From: Methylobacterium dankookense
GTDB taxonomy: Bacteria; Pseudomonadota; Alphaproteobacteria; Rhizobiales; Beijerinckiaceae
NCBI RefSeq assembly: GCF_902141855.1
Contig: NZ_CABFVH010000015.1
Location: 1 to 64,000, forward strand
DNA: 64,000 nt
Direction: 5' to 3'
Below, piece after piece: positions 20,075 through 30,598 of the stretch. The translations under genes were made by a program, and so were the position numbers. Position 1 is the first letter of the stretch; each line of letters begins with the position of its first letter. The notes under the pieces are model-generated. The model was not told where the DNA came from. It worked only from the letters and a program-made list of their open reading frames with translations, and made no database searches.

Positions 20075-21922
20075 TCAGCCCGCCGCCTGGTGTGCCAGGA
20101 ACTCCGAGATCGCCCCGACGAAGCGCTCGCCATAGGCCTCGCGCTTGCGCTCGCCGACCCCGTGGACGGCCCGCAGCGCCCAGAGGTCCACGGGCTTCTG
20201 GCGCGCCATCTCGACCAGCGTCCGGTCGGGGAAGACCATGAAGGCGGCGATGCCCTCGGCGCGGGCGATGGTCGCGCGCAGGCCTCTCAGATGCTGGAAC
20301 AGGGCCTCGTCGGCCTCGGAGAGGGCGAGCGCCTCGTCGTCGCGGGCGGCGGGGCCGCGGCGGCGCTCGCGGGTCTCGGGCCGCGGCTCGGGATCGGGCC
20401 GGAGCTGGATCGGCTCCCGCCCGAACAGGATCGCCTCGCCCTTCTCGGTCATCGAGAGGCTGCCATAGCCGTCCGTGTTCTCGGCGACCGCCCCCGCGGC
20501 GAAGAGCTGGCGCAGGATGGCGCGCCAAGCCGCCACCGGCTTGTCGGAGCCGACCCCGAAGGTCTTGAGCTGGCCGTGGCCGTTGCGGCGGATCTGTTCG
20601 CTCTCCTTGCCGTGCACCACGTCGCAGATATAGGCCGCGCCGAAGCGCTGGCCGGTACGCACGATGGCGGACAGCACCTTCTGGGCGGAGACGGTGCCGT
20701 CGACGAGCTGGACGCCGCCGCGGCAGAGGTCGCAGCGGCCGCACGGCCCGCTCGCCTCGCCGAAATAGGCGAGCAGCGATTGCCGGCGGCAGGTGGCGCC
20801 CTCGCAGAGCGCGATCATCGCCTCGAGCTTGCGCCGCTCGACCCGGCGCCGGTCGTCGCCGACCTCCTTCTCGTCGATCTGGCGGCGGCGTAGCGCCATG
20901 TCGTCGAGGCCGTAGAGGGTGAGCGTGTCGGCGGGCAGCCCGTCGCGGCCGGCGCGGCCGATCTCCTGGTAGTAGCCCTCGATGTTGTTCGGCATGTCGG
21001 CGTGGCAGACGAAGCGCACGTCCGGCTTGTTGATGCCCATGCCGAAGGCGATGGTCGCGGCCATCACCACCCCGTCCTCCTGCAGGAAGGTGTCCTGGTT
21101 CCTCATCCGCGTGCCCTGGTCGAGGCCCGCATGGTAGGGGAAGGCGTTGAAGCCGTCGTTGCGCAGGGTCTCGGCGAGCTGCTCGGTGCGCTTGCGCGAC
21201 GAGCAGTAGATGATCCCGCTCTCGGAGCGGCGATGCTTCAGGAAGCGCTCGATCTGACGCGTCGGGTTGTCCTTCGGCGCGAAGGTCAGGCGGATGTTCG
21301 GCCGGTCGAAGGAGTGGACGAAGATCTGCGGCGCGCGGCCGGCCGGGAACAGGCGCTCTGCGATCTCGGCGCGCGTCGCGGCGTCCGCGGTGGCGGTCAG
21401 CGCCAGGACCTGCACGTTGCCGAGCGCGTCGCGGGCGCGGGCGATGTCGCGATATTCGGGCCGGAAATCGTGCCCCCATTGCGAGACGCAATGCGCCTCG
21501 TCCACGGCGAGCCGCCGCACGCCGGCCCCGCGCAGGGCGTCCATGCAGCCGTCCATCAGCAGGCGCTCGGGGGAGACGAAGAGCAGGCGCAGCTCGCCGG
21601 AGCGGATCCTGCGCCAGGTCTCGCGCGATTCCGTCTCGGCCACCGTGGAGTTCAAGGTCGCCGCCGGGATGCCGAAGGCGCGCATCTGCTGCACCTGATC
21701 GTGCATCAGCGCGATCAGCGGCGAGACCACCACCGTGAGCCCGTCCTCGACGAGAGCGGGCAACTGGTAGGTCATCGACTTGCCCGAGCCCGTCGGCATC
21801 ACGGCGAACACGTCCGTTCCGTCGAGCACGGCGCCGATCACCTCGTCCTGACCGGGACGGAAATCGTCGTAGCCGAAGGTTTTTTGGAGCGCGGCGCGGG
21901 CCTCGTCGAGGCGGGATGTCAT
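20075..21922 (-). CDS. recQ: ATP-dependent DNA helicase RecQ
   Basis: The 615-residue protein is a full RecQ. It has helicase motif [17 protein letters not shown] near residue 40, the DEAH box in [19 protein letters not shown], motif VI region [10 protein letters not shown], and a zinc-binding RQ-C domain with CxxCxxC ([12 protein letters not shown]). A C-terminal HRDC domain (about residues 520-610, [27 protein letters not shown]-like) completes it. RecQ unwinds DNA in the RecF recombination pathway; recF lies nearby on the same strand. The start at 21922 gives [18 protein letters not shown], a typical RecQ opening. Confidence 0.97.
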   Translation of the reverse strand: MTSRLDEARAALQKTFGYDDFRPGQDEVIGAVLDGTDVFAVMPTGSGKSMTYQLPALVEDGLTVVVSPLIALMHDQVQQMRAFGIPAATLNSTVAETESRETWRRIRSGELRLLFVSPERLLMDGCMDALRGAGVRRLAVDEAHCVSQWGHDFRPEYRDIARARDALGNVQVLALTATADAATRAEIAERLFPAGRAPQIFVHSFDRPNIRLTFAPKDNPTRQIERFLKHRRSESGIIYCSSRKRTEQLAETLRNDGFNAFPYHAGLDQGTRMRNQDTFLQEDGVVMAATIAFGMGINKPDVRFVCHADMPNNIEGYYQEIGRAGRDGLPADTLTLYGLDDMALRRRQIDEKEVGDDRRRVERRKLEAMIALCEGATCRRQSLLAYFGEASGPCGRCDLCRGGVQLVDGTVSAQKVLSAIVRTGQRFGAAYICDVVHGKESEQIRRNGHGQLKTFGVGSDKPVAAWRAILRQLFAAGAVAENTDGYGSLSMTEKGEAILFGREPIQLRPDPEPRPETRERRRGPAARDDEALALSEADEALFQHLRGLRATIARAEGIAAFMVFPDRTLVEMARQKPVDLWALRAVHGVGERKREAYGERFVGAISEFLAHQAAG

Positions 21923-22022
21923 GCGGGGTCCGAGGGCTTGAAGCTAGGATTAAATGGCTTGTTCGCTTGTGCAGGCCTGAGGCTGTGCTTAACCCTAGCG
22001 CGAGCGCACGAGGCTTGCAGCC

Positions 22023-22208
22023 ATGACCCCAAAAATCGAGAGCGCGGCGGTCGACCGGCTCGCCGAGCAAGTGGCGGCCGCGGCGGAGAGCGACAAGACC
22101 GAGGCGGTGCGTATGACACGCGCCGACGCGCTGCAACTGCTCGAAGCGTCGCTGGCGGATGCGGCCGTGCGGCGCGAACGAAGAGGCTGGCGCCCTACCC
22201 CTCCATAA
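22023..22208 (+). CDS. Orphan VapB-like small protein
   Basis: A 61-residue frame opening MTPKIESAAVDRLAEQVAAA and then SDKTEAVRMTRADALQ. This is the pattern of the VapB/PSK-type antitoxin N-terminus (segment like L-A-x-E-V-A, then T-E-A-V-R). The C-terminal third, which would wrap the toxin, is short and basic, and no PIN-domain toxin follows. It diverges from recQ and converges on recF. It may be a solitary or decayed antitoxin; chance is not excluded. Confidence 0.45.
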   Translation: MTPKIESAAVDRLAEQVAAAAESDKTEAVRMTRADALQLLEASLADAAVRRERRGWRPTPP

Positions 22209-22260
22209 GTCTCATCGCGTCGCGACGCCGAACGGGGCGAGGCGCATGGGTCTCACGGAA

Positions 22261-23412
22261 TCAGGCTTCGGACGGCACCACGCGGCCGTCGGCGATCCGT
22301 ACCATATCGGCGCGGCCTTCGAGCTCGGCGAACAGGGCCGGATCCGCCCCCGTCATCCAGACCTGTCCCGGCAGGGCTTCGAGCGCGTCGAACAGGCCGG
22401 CGCGGCGGCGCGGGTCGAGATGGGCGGCGACCTCGTCGAGGAGGATGAGCGGCGCGATGCCGCTCATCGCCTGGACGAGGCGGGCATGGGCGAGGACGAG
22501 GCCGATCAGCAGCGCCTTCTGCTCGCCGGTCGAGGCGGTCGCCGCCGGCACGTCCTTCGGGCCGTGGCGCACCACGAGATCCGTGGATTGCGGGCCGACC
22601 AGGGTGCGTCCGGCGGCGCGGTCGCGGGGGCGGCCTTGGCGAAGAGCGAGGCGGAAGCGGTCCTCCGCTTCGACCGCCGGCCAGACCGCGACGAGGTCGT
22701 CGAGGTCGCCTTCGAGCCGCACGCTCGCCCAGGGGAAGGGCTGGGCGTCGTCGCGGGTCTCGGCGATCAGCCGGTCGAGGCGCTCCACGGTCTCGCGGCG
22801 GGCGAGCGCCACGGCGACGCCGAGCTCCGCCACCTCGCGCTCCACCGCATCGAGCCATTGCCCGTCGTTCGGGCGCTCCTCCAGGAGGCGGTTGCGCGAG
22901 CGCAAGGCCCGCTCCATCGCCGAGACCCGGGCGCCATGCGCGGCATCGACGGCGAGCACCAGCCGGTCGAGGAAGCGGCGCCGGTCGCCCGCCGGGCCGC
23001 GGAACAGGCCGTCGAGATCGGGCGTCAGCCAGACCACGCGCAGGAACTCGGCGAAGGCGATGGGGGAGGGGACGCCGCCGCCATCGACCCGGCAGACCCG
23101 GGCTGCCCGGCCGTCATAGCCCGGCGGCTCGACGCCGGTGCCGAGGCGGTGCTCGTCGCCGTCGCGGGCAAGCGTCGCCGAGACGGCGAAGCCGCCGGGC
23201 CCTCCTGCGCGCGCCATGGTGAGGAGGTCCGCCCGGCGCAGGCCCCGGCCCGGCGAGAACAGCGAGATCGCCTCCAGGAGGTTGGTCTTGCCCGCCCCGT
23301 TCTCGCCGACGAGCGCCACGAAGCGGCGCTCCAGCGCGAGGTCGAGATCGGCATGGTTGCGGAAGTCGCGGGCGATCAGGCGGGTGAGACGCTGGGCCTC
23401 GGGATCAGTCAT
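22261..23412 (-). CDS. recF: DNA replication/repair protein RecF
   Basis: RecF loads RecA at single-strand gaps together with RecO and RecR. The 383-residue protein has the SMC-like ATPase layout: Walker A GENGAGKT at residues 36-43, followed by NLLEAISLFSPGRGLRRA, the signature region TGEQKALLIGLVLAHA and Walker B PLILLDEVAAHLD. RNHADLDLALERRFVALVG is the classic start. The ATG at 23412 lies inside the end of the upstream ParE-like toxin gene (8-base overlap), so recF depends on that gene's translation. Confidence 0.96.
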   Translation of the reverse strand: MTDPEAQRLTRLIARDFRNHADLDLALERRFVALVGENGAGKTNLLEAISLFSPGRGLRRADLLTMARAGGPGGFAVSATLARDGDEHRLGTGVEPPGYDGRAARVCRVDGGGVPSPIAFAEFLRVVWLTPDLDGLFRGPAGDRRRFLDRLVLAVDAAHGARVSAMERALRSRNRLLEERPNDGQWLDAVEREVAELGVAVALARRETVERLDRLIAETRDDAQPFPWASVRLEGDLDDLVAVWPAVEAEDRFRLALRQGRPRDRAAGRTLVGPQSTDLVVRHGPKDVPAATASTGEQKALLIGLVLAHARLVQAMSGIAPLILLDEVAAHLDPRRRAGLFDALEALPGQVWMTGADPALFAELEGRADMVRIADGRVVPSEA

Positions 23413-23701
23413 GCGGCCACAGGGCGGAGAGGTCTCGGGCCGCGTGGACGACGCGGTCGATCCGCACAGTGTCGTCGTGCACGCGGTGAAGGATGAGATA
23501 GGCACGGAAGACCAGGATGCGCAGGTCCGGATCGATCTCGGGCGCGGGCCGGTCCTGCATCGGATGATGCGACAGGGATTGGCAGCGGGCGCGCAGCTCC
23601 GTGACGAAGCGCGCCGCCCGTGCCGGATCGTCGGCGGCGATGAAGGCCGCGATTTCCCTCAGATCTGCGCGCGCATGCCAGGACAGGACGACCGGCCTCA
23701 A
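23405..23701 (-). CDS. parE: ParE/RelE-type toxin
   Basis: The 98-residue protein reads VVLSWHARADLREIAAFIA, then FVTELRARCQSLSHHPMQ, and LRILVFRAYLILHRVHDDTVRIDRV. These are the secondary-structure elements of the ParE/RelE fold, where the Arg-Val-Phe-x-x-Tyr strand is highly conserved. ParE toxins poison DNA gyrase; RelE toxins cleave mRNA at the ribosome, and the two subgroups cannot be told apart from sequence alone, though the partner is ParD-like. The ATG overlaps the antitoxin stop by four bases, and the stop overlaps the recF start by eight, so antitoxin, toxin and recF form one coupled unit. Confidence 0.85.
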   Translation of the reverse strand: MRPVVLSWHARADLREIAAFIAADDPARAARFVTELRARCQSLSHHPMQDRPAPEIDPDLRILVFRAYLILHRVHDDTVRIDRVVHAARDLSALWPHD

Positions 23702-23949
23702 GGGCCGGCCTGCGCGGGCGCCGCGAATTCGGCGGCCAGATCGTCGAGGAAGGCTTCGACCGGCTCGTAATCGCCGCTCTCGACGCCCTCACGCCACGCG
23801 TCCCGCAGCTCGGAGAGGCGCGCCTCCCGGGCGTTGAGCAGGCGCAGGGCGGCCGTCACCGCCTCGTCGGCCGAGGGAAAGCGCCCCGTCGTGACGAGGC
23901 CCTCGACGAAGGCGGCTTGTGCGGAATCGAGAATGACGGGCTTCGACAT
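23698..23949 (-). CDS. parD: ParD-type antitoxin
   Basis: This 83-residue protein has a ribbon-helix-helix-like N-terminus (SKPVILDSAQAAFVEGLV, then TGRFPSADEAVTAALRLLN) followed by helices typical of ParD (REARLSELRDAWREG, then YEPVEAFLDDLAAEF). ParD binds its own promoter and the ParE toxin. It is first in the pair and overlaps parE by four bases. It begins 63 bases after the dnaN stop, so the pair interrupts the usual dnaN-recF junction. A promoter between dnaN and parD was not identified. Confidence 0.85.
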   Translation of the reverse strand: MSKPVILDSAQAAFVEGLVTTGRFPSADEAVTAALRLLNAREARLSELRDAWREGVESGDYEPVEAFLDDLAAEFAAPAQAGP

Positions 23950-24012
23950 CGCAGGAGAGGCGGACGGCAGGGTCGTCAGTCTAGACCGACGACGCCCCGG
24001 GTGCCACCGACC

Positions 24013-25131
24013 TCACACCCGCATCGGCATCAGCACGTAGAGCGCGGGCGCGCCCTCGCGGTCCTGGATCAGGGTCGGCGAGCCGGGATCGGCGAGCTTG
24101 AACAGGGCGGTGTCGCCCTCGAGCTGGCTCGTGATGTCGAGGAGGTAGCGGGCGTTGAAGCCGATATCGAGGCCGGCCGCCTCGTAGTCGACGTCGAGCT
24201 CCTCCGTGGCGCTGCCGGAATCCGGGTTGTTCACCGAGAGGGCGAGGCGCCCCTCGCCGAGGCCGAGCTTCACCGCGCGGCCGCGCTCGGACGAGATGGT
24301 GGAGACGCGGTCGACGGCGCGGGCGAAGGCCTCGCGCTCGACCGTCAGGCGCTTGTCGTTCCCCGTGGGGATGACGCGCTGGTAATCGGGGAAGGTGCCG
24401 TCGATCAGCTTCGAGATCAGGGTGACGCCGCCGGCGAAGCGCAGGCGGATCTTGGCCGGCGAGAGATCGATCTCGACGCTCTCGCCGCCGTCGTCCACGA
24501 GCTTCTGGATCTCGGCCACCGCCTTGCGGGGCACGATGATGCCGGGCATGCCGGCGCTGCCCTCGGGCGCGTCCAGCTCGACGCGGGCGAGGCGGTGGCC
24601 GTCGGTGGCGACCGCGCGCATCTTCAGGGCGCCTTCGGTCTCCAGCGTGTGCAGGTAGATGCCGTTGAGGTAGTAGCGCGTCTCCTCGGTGGAGATCGCG
24701 AACTGGGTCTTGTCGATCAGCCGCTTCAGGTCGGCGGAGGCGATCGAGAAGGTGTGGGGCAGCTCGCCCGCGGCGAGATCGGGGAAGTCGCCCTCGGGCA
24801 GGGCGCCCAGCGCGAAGCGCGAGCGGCCGGAGCGGATCGTCATCTGGCCCGCGTCGCCGGTCTCCAGAGAGACCTGCGCGCCCTCGGGCAGCTTGCGCAC
24901 GATGTCGTAGATGACGTGGGCCGGCACGGTGGTGGCGCCGGGATCGGCCACGTCCGCGGGCACCGTCTCGGTCACCTCGATGTCGAGGTCGGTCGCCCGC
25001 AGCTGCAGGCCGCCGGATTCCGCGCGCAGCAGCACGTTCGACAGGATCGGGATCGTGTTGCGCCGCTCGACGACGCGGTGCACGTGGCCGAGCGACCGAA
25101 GAAGGGCCGCGCGCTCGACAGTGACTCTCAT
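24013..25131 (-). CDS. dnaN: DNA polymerase III sliding clamp, beta subunit
   Basis: The 372-residue protein has the three-fold clamp architecture. It starts MRVTVERAALLRSLGHV and runs through ERRNTIPILSNVLLRAE, the central TEETRYYLNGIYLHTL and VATDGHRLARVEL segments, and ends PLYVLMPMRV-like (ALYVLMPMRV), the C-terminal tail that forms part of the hydrophobic partner-binding pocket. The clamp tethers polymerase III to DNA. The ATG at 25131 gives a standard start. It follows dnaA by 192 bases and precedes the ParDE pair and recF. Confidence 0.97.
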   Translation of the reverse strand: MRVTVERAALLRSLGHVHRVVERRNTIPILSNVLLRAESGGLQLRATDLDIEVTETVPADVADPGATTVPAHVIYDIVRKLPEGAQVSLETGDAGQMTIRSGRSRFALGALPEGDFPDLAAGELPHTFSIASADLKRLIDKTQFAISTEETRYYLNGIYLHTLETEGALKMRAVATDGHRLARVELDAPEGSAGMPGIIVPRKAVAEIQKLVDDGGESVEIDLSPAKIRLRFAGGVTLISKLIDGTFPDYQRVIPTGNDKRLTVEREAFARAVDRVSTISSERGRAVKLGLGEGRLALSVNNPDSGSATEELDVDYEAAGLDIGFNARYLLDITSQLEGDTALFKLADPGSPTLIQDREGAPALYVLMPMRV

Positions 25132-25323
25132 CGCAGGACTCTGGTGCTGAAGCGCCGCCGCGGCCGGCAGCGGGACTGAACTGGCCGGCCAACTTGGCGA
25201 AGGGGCGGGGCGAAGGCAAGGGCGCGCCGAGAGCGGGCCGGGGGCGCCCACAGGCGGGGGCTCCCGATCCGCAATTCTCGCCGCGCGTGCCGTCGCGCCG
25301 CCCGCTGCCTCAGTCCCGCAGGC

Positions 25324-26814
25324 TCAGTCCTGCAGCATGCGCTTCAGGAGCTCGACCTCGTCGCCGAGCACCGCGTCCTCGCCGATCTGCTTCTCGATCT
25401 TGCGCACCGCGTGCAGCACCGTGGTGTGGTCGCGGCCCCCGAAGCGGCGGCCGATCTCGGGCAGCGAGCGCAGCGTCAGCACCTTCGAGAGGTACATGGC
25501 GATCTGGCGCGGCTTGACCACGGCGGCGGTCCGGCGCTCCGACAGGATGTCCGAGCGCGAGACGTTGTAGCGGGAGGCCACCAGCTTCTGGATGTCCTCG
25601 ATCTTGATGCGCTTCGGCTCGCGGTTCTTCACGAGGTCGCGGATCGCGGTCTCGGCCGTCTCCATGGTCACGGCGGTGCCGGTCAGGGTCGCGTGGGCGA
25701 GCAGGCGGTTCACCGCGCCCTCGAGATCGCGGCCGTTCGCCGTGATCGCGCGGGCGACGTAGGCCGCGACCGCGGGCGAGACCTCGAAGGTCGGGTGGGA
25801 GACCCGCACCGACTGGAGGCGGGCGGTGAGGATCGAGACGCGGAGCTGCTCGTCGAGGTTGCCGATCTCGACCACGAGGCCGCCGGCGAGGCGGGAGCGC
25901 ACGCGCTCGTCGAGGGCTTCGAGATCGGCCGGCGGCCGGTCGGAGGCGACGACGACCTGACGGCCGGCATCGATCAGCGCGTTGATGGTGTGGCCGAACT
26001 CGGCCTGGATCGACTTGCCCTGGATGAACTGCACGTCGTCCAGGATCAGGAGGTCGATGCCGCGCAGGCGCTCCTTGTAGGCGAGCGCGTTCTGCGTCTT
26101 GAGGGCGTTGACGAAGCCGTACATGAAGCGGTCGGCGGTCAAGTAGATGACGCGCCGTCCCGCCTCGCGGGCGGCATGGCCGATCCCGTGCAGCAGGTGC
26201 GTCTTCCCCAACCCCACGCCGGCATGGAGGTAGAGCGGGTTGTAGAGCGCGCCCTCGCCGTCGTGGCGGGCCACGCGCTCGGCCGCCGCATGGGCCAGCG
26301 CGTTCGAGCGGCCGACCACGAAGCTCGTGAAGGTGAGGCGCCCATCGAGCGGCGTGCCGGTGAGGTCGCCCCCTTCCGCGCGCGCCTCGGGGGTGGACTG
26401 CGCCAGGGCGGCGACCGGGGCCGGCTGCGGCGCCGCGTGCAGGCGGGCGAGGGGGCTCGCCGCGCTCGGCTTGGCCGCGCTCGGGAGGGCGGCCTTGGCC
26501 GGCGCTCCGGTGCCGCGCACGCCGACCTCCACGCGGGCGATCTCGGCGATCTCGGCCTTGAAGGTGGTGAGCACCCGGTCGAGGTAGTGCGACTCGATCC
26601 AGCTCTTGAGGAAGCGGGTCGGCACGGTGAGGCGGGCGGTGCCCTCGACCACGTCCTCCAGCTCCAGGCGGGCGAACCAGCTCGCGAACACGTCCTCGCC
26701 GAGTTCCGCCCGCAGACGGCGCTTCACCCGCGCCCAGGCAGCCGGGGTCTCCGAGCCGTTCCCGCCGTTCCGGCCATTGCCGTCGTCGCCCGCAACGTTC
26801 CCGTCGACTTGCAT
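25324..26814 (-). CDS. dnaA: Chromosomal replication initiator DnaA
   Basis: DnaA binds oriC boxes and opens the origin. The 496-residue protein has all four domains: an N-terminal DnaB/self-association domain ([20 protein letters not shown]), an Ala/Pro-rich linker at about residues 105-160, and the AAA+ domain with Walker [17 protein letters not shown] and Walker [10 protein letters not shown]. The DNA-binding C-terminus carries the DnaA-box helix [15 protein letters not shown]. The start at 26814 has a GAGGAGA site a few bases upstream. It heads the dnaA-dnaN-(parDE)-recF cluster. The intergenic region above it has no clear DnaA boxes. Confidence 0.97.
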   Translation of the reverse strand: MQVDGNVAGDDGNGRNGGNGSETPAAWARVKRRLRAELGEDVFASWFARLELEDVVEGTARLTVPTRFLKSWIESHYLDRVLTTFKAEIAEIARVEVGVRGTGAPAKAALPSAAKPSAASPLARLHAAPQPAPVAALAQSTPEARAEGGDLTGTPLDGRLTFTSFVVGRSNALAHAAAERVARHDGEGALYNPLYLHAGVGLGKTHLLHGIGHAAREAGRRVIYLTADRFMYGFVNALKTQNALAYKERLRGIDLLILDDVQFIQGKSIQAEFGHTINALIDAGRQVVVASDRPPADLEALDERVRSRLAGGLVVEIGNLDEQLRVSILTARLQSVRVSHPTFEVSPAVAAYVARAITANGRDLEGAVNRLLAHATLTGTAVTMETAETAIRDLVKNREPKRIKIEDIQKLVASRYNVSRSDILSERRTAAVVKPRQIAMYLSKVLTLRSLPEIGRRFGGRDHTTVLHAVRKIEKQIGEDAVLGDEVELLKRMLQD

Positions 26815-27288
26815 CAATCGCTCTCCTCGCTCCGGGAGCGGAGAACCGCTGCGGGGCGTACGCACAACTACGCTCAAGAGCCCCGCGAATACGGGCAGGG
26901 CGCAGATCACGAACGGAGTCAAGGTCTCCGCTGCCGGCTTTCGCCGACCCCGGGACGCTATCAACAAAGACCTATCGTAGTTTTAACAGTGGGACTTGCG
27001 GGGAAACCCCAGGACGACCGGGGGAGTGCTTGGCCCAGGTGTGTCGTTACCCGGCTACCACGTTGTTCCGCCATGCGATTCGCGCGGCGCGACTCGGGCT
27101 CGTCGGATCGGGGCGGGTCTGTGACTCGCGGGACCGGCAGGCTTGTGCGCAGGTTTCCGCCGCGGAGCTTTCGCAGACAGGGTTAACGGATGGTGTCCTG
27201 ACGGCCGCGCGCTTGACGCGCTCGGCAGGCGTGGCCGTGCGTCGAGGGCTGTCGGCCATGAGATCGGCCATGAGATCGATCGGCCATG
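26815..27288. other. Intergenic region upstream of dnaA
   Basis: About 470 bases without a supported gene. It must hold the dnaA promoter, but no clean -35/-10 pair was found. The nearest thing to a DnaA box is TGTTGATAG on the minus strand around 26956-26964, which differs from TGTGGATAA at two positions, so this is not good evidence for oriC. Direct copies of TCGGCCATGAGA occur at 27252-27275, with a partial third just before the rpsT terminator. Confidence 0.5.
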
Positions 27289-27318
27289 AAAAAAGCCCGG
27301 CTCGTGAGAGCCGGGCTT
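27289..27318 (-). terminator. Rho-independent terminator after rpsT
   Basis: On the minus strand AAGCCCGGCTC, loop TCAC, GAGCCGGGCTT (27293-27318) forms an 11-bp stem followed by a run of T, about 30 bases past the rpsT stop. Confidence 0.9.
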
Positions 27319-27345
27319 CTTGAACCGTGAGGTTCGGCTGCCGCG

Positions 27346-27624
27346 TCAGGCGGCGGCCGGCACCGAGAGCGCCTTCACGCGGGCGGCGAGGCGCGAAACC
27401 TTGCGCGAGGCGTTGTTCTTGTGAACGATGCCCTTCTGCGCGGCGCGCATGATCTCGGGCTGGGCGACGCGCAGCGCGTCGGCAGCGGCGGCGGAATCGC
27501 CGCCGGCAATCGCCTCCTCGACCTTGCGGAGGAAGGTCCGCATGCGGGAGCGGCGGGAGCGGTTGATCGCCGTGCGCTTGGCGATCTTGCGGGTCATTTT
27601 CTTGGCCGACGCGGTGTTGGCCAT
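27346..27624 (-). CDS. rpsT: 30S ribosomal protein S20
   Basis: The 92-residue basic protein opens [19 protein letters not shown] and continues [20 protein letters not shown], then [19 protein letters not shown], which is the S20 signature. S20 binds 16S rRNA early in 30S assembly. I chose the ATG at 27624 because it gives the family's MANT start with a GAGG site six bases upstream; an ATG at 27630 would add two residues. It is monocistronic, with its own promoter and terminator. rpsT upstream of dnaA is a common alphaproteobacterial arrangement. Confidence 0.97.
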   Translation of the reverse strand: MANTASAKKMTRKIAKRTAINRSRRSRMRTFLRKVEEAIAGGDSAAAADALRVAQPEIMRAAQKGIVHKNNASRKVSRLAARVKALSVPAAA

Positions 27625-27747
27625 GGGCATCCTCGTCTCGTCGGGCGATACCGACGGTCCGGTCTGGGCCGGGGGTCGGTCAACGCGTGCAGGTTGTCAG
27701 GCAATAGCGAGGCCGGGCCGCGGAGGCCGCAACCCGGCAGAGCGCGC

Positions 27748-27776
27748 TCTATAGCCAGGGGGGGCGCCTTCGTCAA
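27748..27776 (-). promoter_or_regulatory. Sigma-70-type promoter for rpsT
   Basis: On the minus strand TTGACG (27771-27776), an exact 17-base spacer and TATAGA (27748-27753) stand ~125 bases upstream of the rpsT start. This is the best consensus promoter I found in the window and suits a strongly expressed ribosomal gene. Transcription would start near 27741. Confidence 0.7.
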
Positions 27777-27950
27777 CGCGCGCCGGGCGAAGATCGCGTG
27801 CGCACCCGCTCCGGGAGGCCGGCAGCGGCCCCGCGTGCGTCCTCACACGGCCATGCTCCGTCGAATCGAAGACTGTCCTTGTCGGATCTCGCGGGCAACA
27901 GCACAGTCTTGACCGCGAATCACGACCGTTCGCGCAAGGAGCCGGCCAAG

Positions 27951-28286
27951 ATGTTCCGTACTGTTTCACTCGCTGCCCTTCTTGGCTTGAGCCTCTGCGG
28001 GCTGGCCCGGGCGCAGGGCGCGCCGCCCGAGGCGGCGCCGGCCGTGCGCAGCCCGCAGGCCGTGCCGGCCGAGGCAAGGCCGGGGCCGCGCGCGGAGCGG
28101 CCGGCCCGGCGGCAGCGACGCGCCGCCCGCGCGCCGCGCGAGCATCGCTCGGCCACCTACCCCGGCGGGCGGGGCGCGAGCTGGAAGACGGGGCAGGATT
28201 CCTACGGCTTCGCCGGCAGCTATGGCGGCTGCCGCTTCCGCGGCAATGCCGGCCCGAACGGCTACCAGCTCGACCGCAATTGCTGA
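27951..28286 (+). CDS. Small secreted basic protein
   Basis: This 111-residue product has a clear signal peptide (MFRTVSLAALLGLSLCGLARA). A Pro/Ala/Arg-rich disordered stretch follows, then a short Gly/Tyr-rich C-terminal block (SYGFAGSYGGCRFRGN, ending QLDRNC) with two Cys that could form a disulfide. An AAGGAG site lies nine bases before the ATG. Proteins of this make-up are common in Methylobacterium and have no known role. It stands alone between rpsT and the ureohydrolase gene. Confidence 0.7.
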   Translation: MFRTVSLAALLGLSLCGLARAQGAPPEAAPAVRSPQAVPAEARPGPRAERPARRQRRAARAPREHRSATYPGGRGASWKTGQDSYGFAGSYGGCRFRGNAGPNGYQLDRNC

Positions 28287-28397
28287 GCCTGCCCGGATCC
28301 CGGGATCCCAGGACGCGCTCTCTTTCGCCGAACCGGTGTCCACTTCGGCGGACAGCGCTCTAGGATGAGGGGCCGGGGTTCGGCGGGGGATGTTCGC

Positions 28398-29419
28398 GTG
28401 CCGCACAGGGTCAGCGAGTCGGATGCGGCGCGGATCGCGAGGTTCCGCCCCGCATCCGGCATGGAGACGCCGCGATTCTCCGGCCTGCCGAGCTTCATGC
28501 GGCTTCCGGTACGCGCGCCCGAGGCGGCGGAAGGCGTCGAGATCGGCCTCGTCGGCATTCCCTTCGACGGGGCCACCACCAACCGGCCCGGCGCCCGGCT
28601 AGGGCCTCGCGCCGTCCGCGAGGCCTCGACGGGCACGCGCATGGTCAACCACGCCTCCGGCATCGCGCCCTACGCCCTCGCGGCCTGCGCCGATCTCGGC
28701 GACGTGCCGGTCAACCCGATCGACGCGGCCGAGACCTGCCGGCGGATCGAGGCGTTCTTCGCCGATCTCCGGGCCGCCGACATCGTGCCGCTCTCGGTCG
28801 GCGGCGACCATCTCGTCAGCTATCCGGTGCTGCGCGCCCTCGGCGCGGGACGGCCGCTCGGCCTCGTCCATATCGACGCGCACAGCGATACCGATGACGG
28901 CCAGTATGGCGGCACGCGGCTCACCCACGGCACGCCCTTCCGCCGGGCGATCGAGGACGGGGTGCTCGATCCGCGCCGCTGCGTACAGATCGGCATCCGC
29001 GGCAGCCTGGATGCGCCGGACGAGCGCGACTGGGCCTGCGCCCAGGGCGTCCGTGTGATCGCGATGGAGGAAGCCACGGCGCGCGGCCTGCCGGAGGTCG
29101 CGGCCGAGGCCCGCGCGATCGTCGGCGCGGGGCCGACCTATCTCAGCTTCGACATCGACGTCCTCGACCCGGCCTATGCCCCCGGCACCGGCACGCCCGA
29201 GATCGGCGGCTTCACCAGCCGCGAGGCGCTCTACCTCGTGCGGGCTTTGCGCGGGCTCGATCTCGTCGGCGCCGACCTCGTGGAGGTGGCCCCCTCCCTC
29301 GACCCCGCGGGGGTGACGGCGCTGGCGGGCGGGCAGATCGCCTTCGAGATCCTGTGCCTGCTCGCCGACGCCGTGGCGACGCGCCGGGCGCAGGCCCAGG
29401 CCGAAGCCCGGGCCGAAAC

Positions 29420-29435
<16 letters not shown>
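28398..29435 (+). CDS. speB: Agmatinase-family ureohydrolase
   Basis: The ~345-residue protein has the Mn/Ni-binding signatures of the arginase superfamily: [25 protein letters not shown] and [21 protein letters not shown]. Agmatinase, guanidinobutyrase, guanidinase and other ureohydrolases share these; the N-terminal [11 protein letters not shown] and [15 protein letters not shown] loop is shared by agmatinase and the guanidine/guanidinobutyrate group, so the exact substrate is open. The GTG at 28398 has a GGGGGA site; an ATG at 28365 in frame would add 11 residues. It converges on cysA and overlaps its end by 16 bases. No other polyamine or nickel gene is near. Confidence 0.85.

Positions 29436-30598
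<1,163 letters not shown>

Noticed and set aside
18741..22136. Single 1131-residue minus-strand frame covering recQ and the hydrolase-like gene
   Set aside because: It joins the hydrolase-like gene to a frame antisense-shifted within recQ. The recQ part is low-complexity Arg-rich and the true recQ frame has all helicase motifs.
26815..27288. Chromosomal origin (oriC) upstream of dnaA
   Set aside because: No cluster of DnaA boxes and no marked AT-rich unwinding element; the best 9-mer differs at two positions. A GC-skew plot would decide.
28295..28308. 14-bp palindrome GGATCCCGGGATCC as a regulatory site
   Set aside because: A perfect palindrome between two plus-strand genes, but GC-rich DNA makes such sites common and no regulator or conservation supports it.
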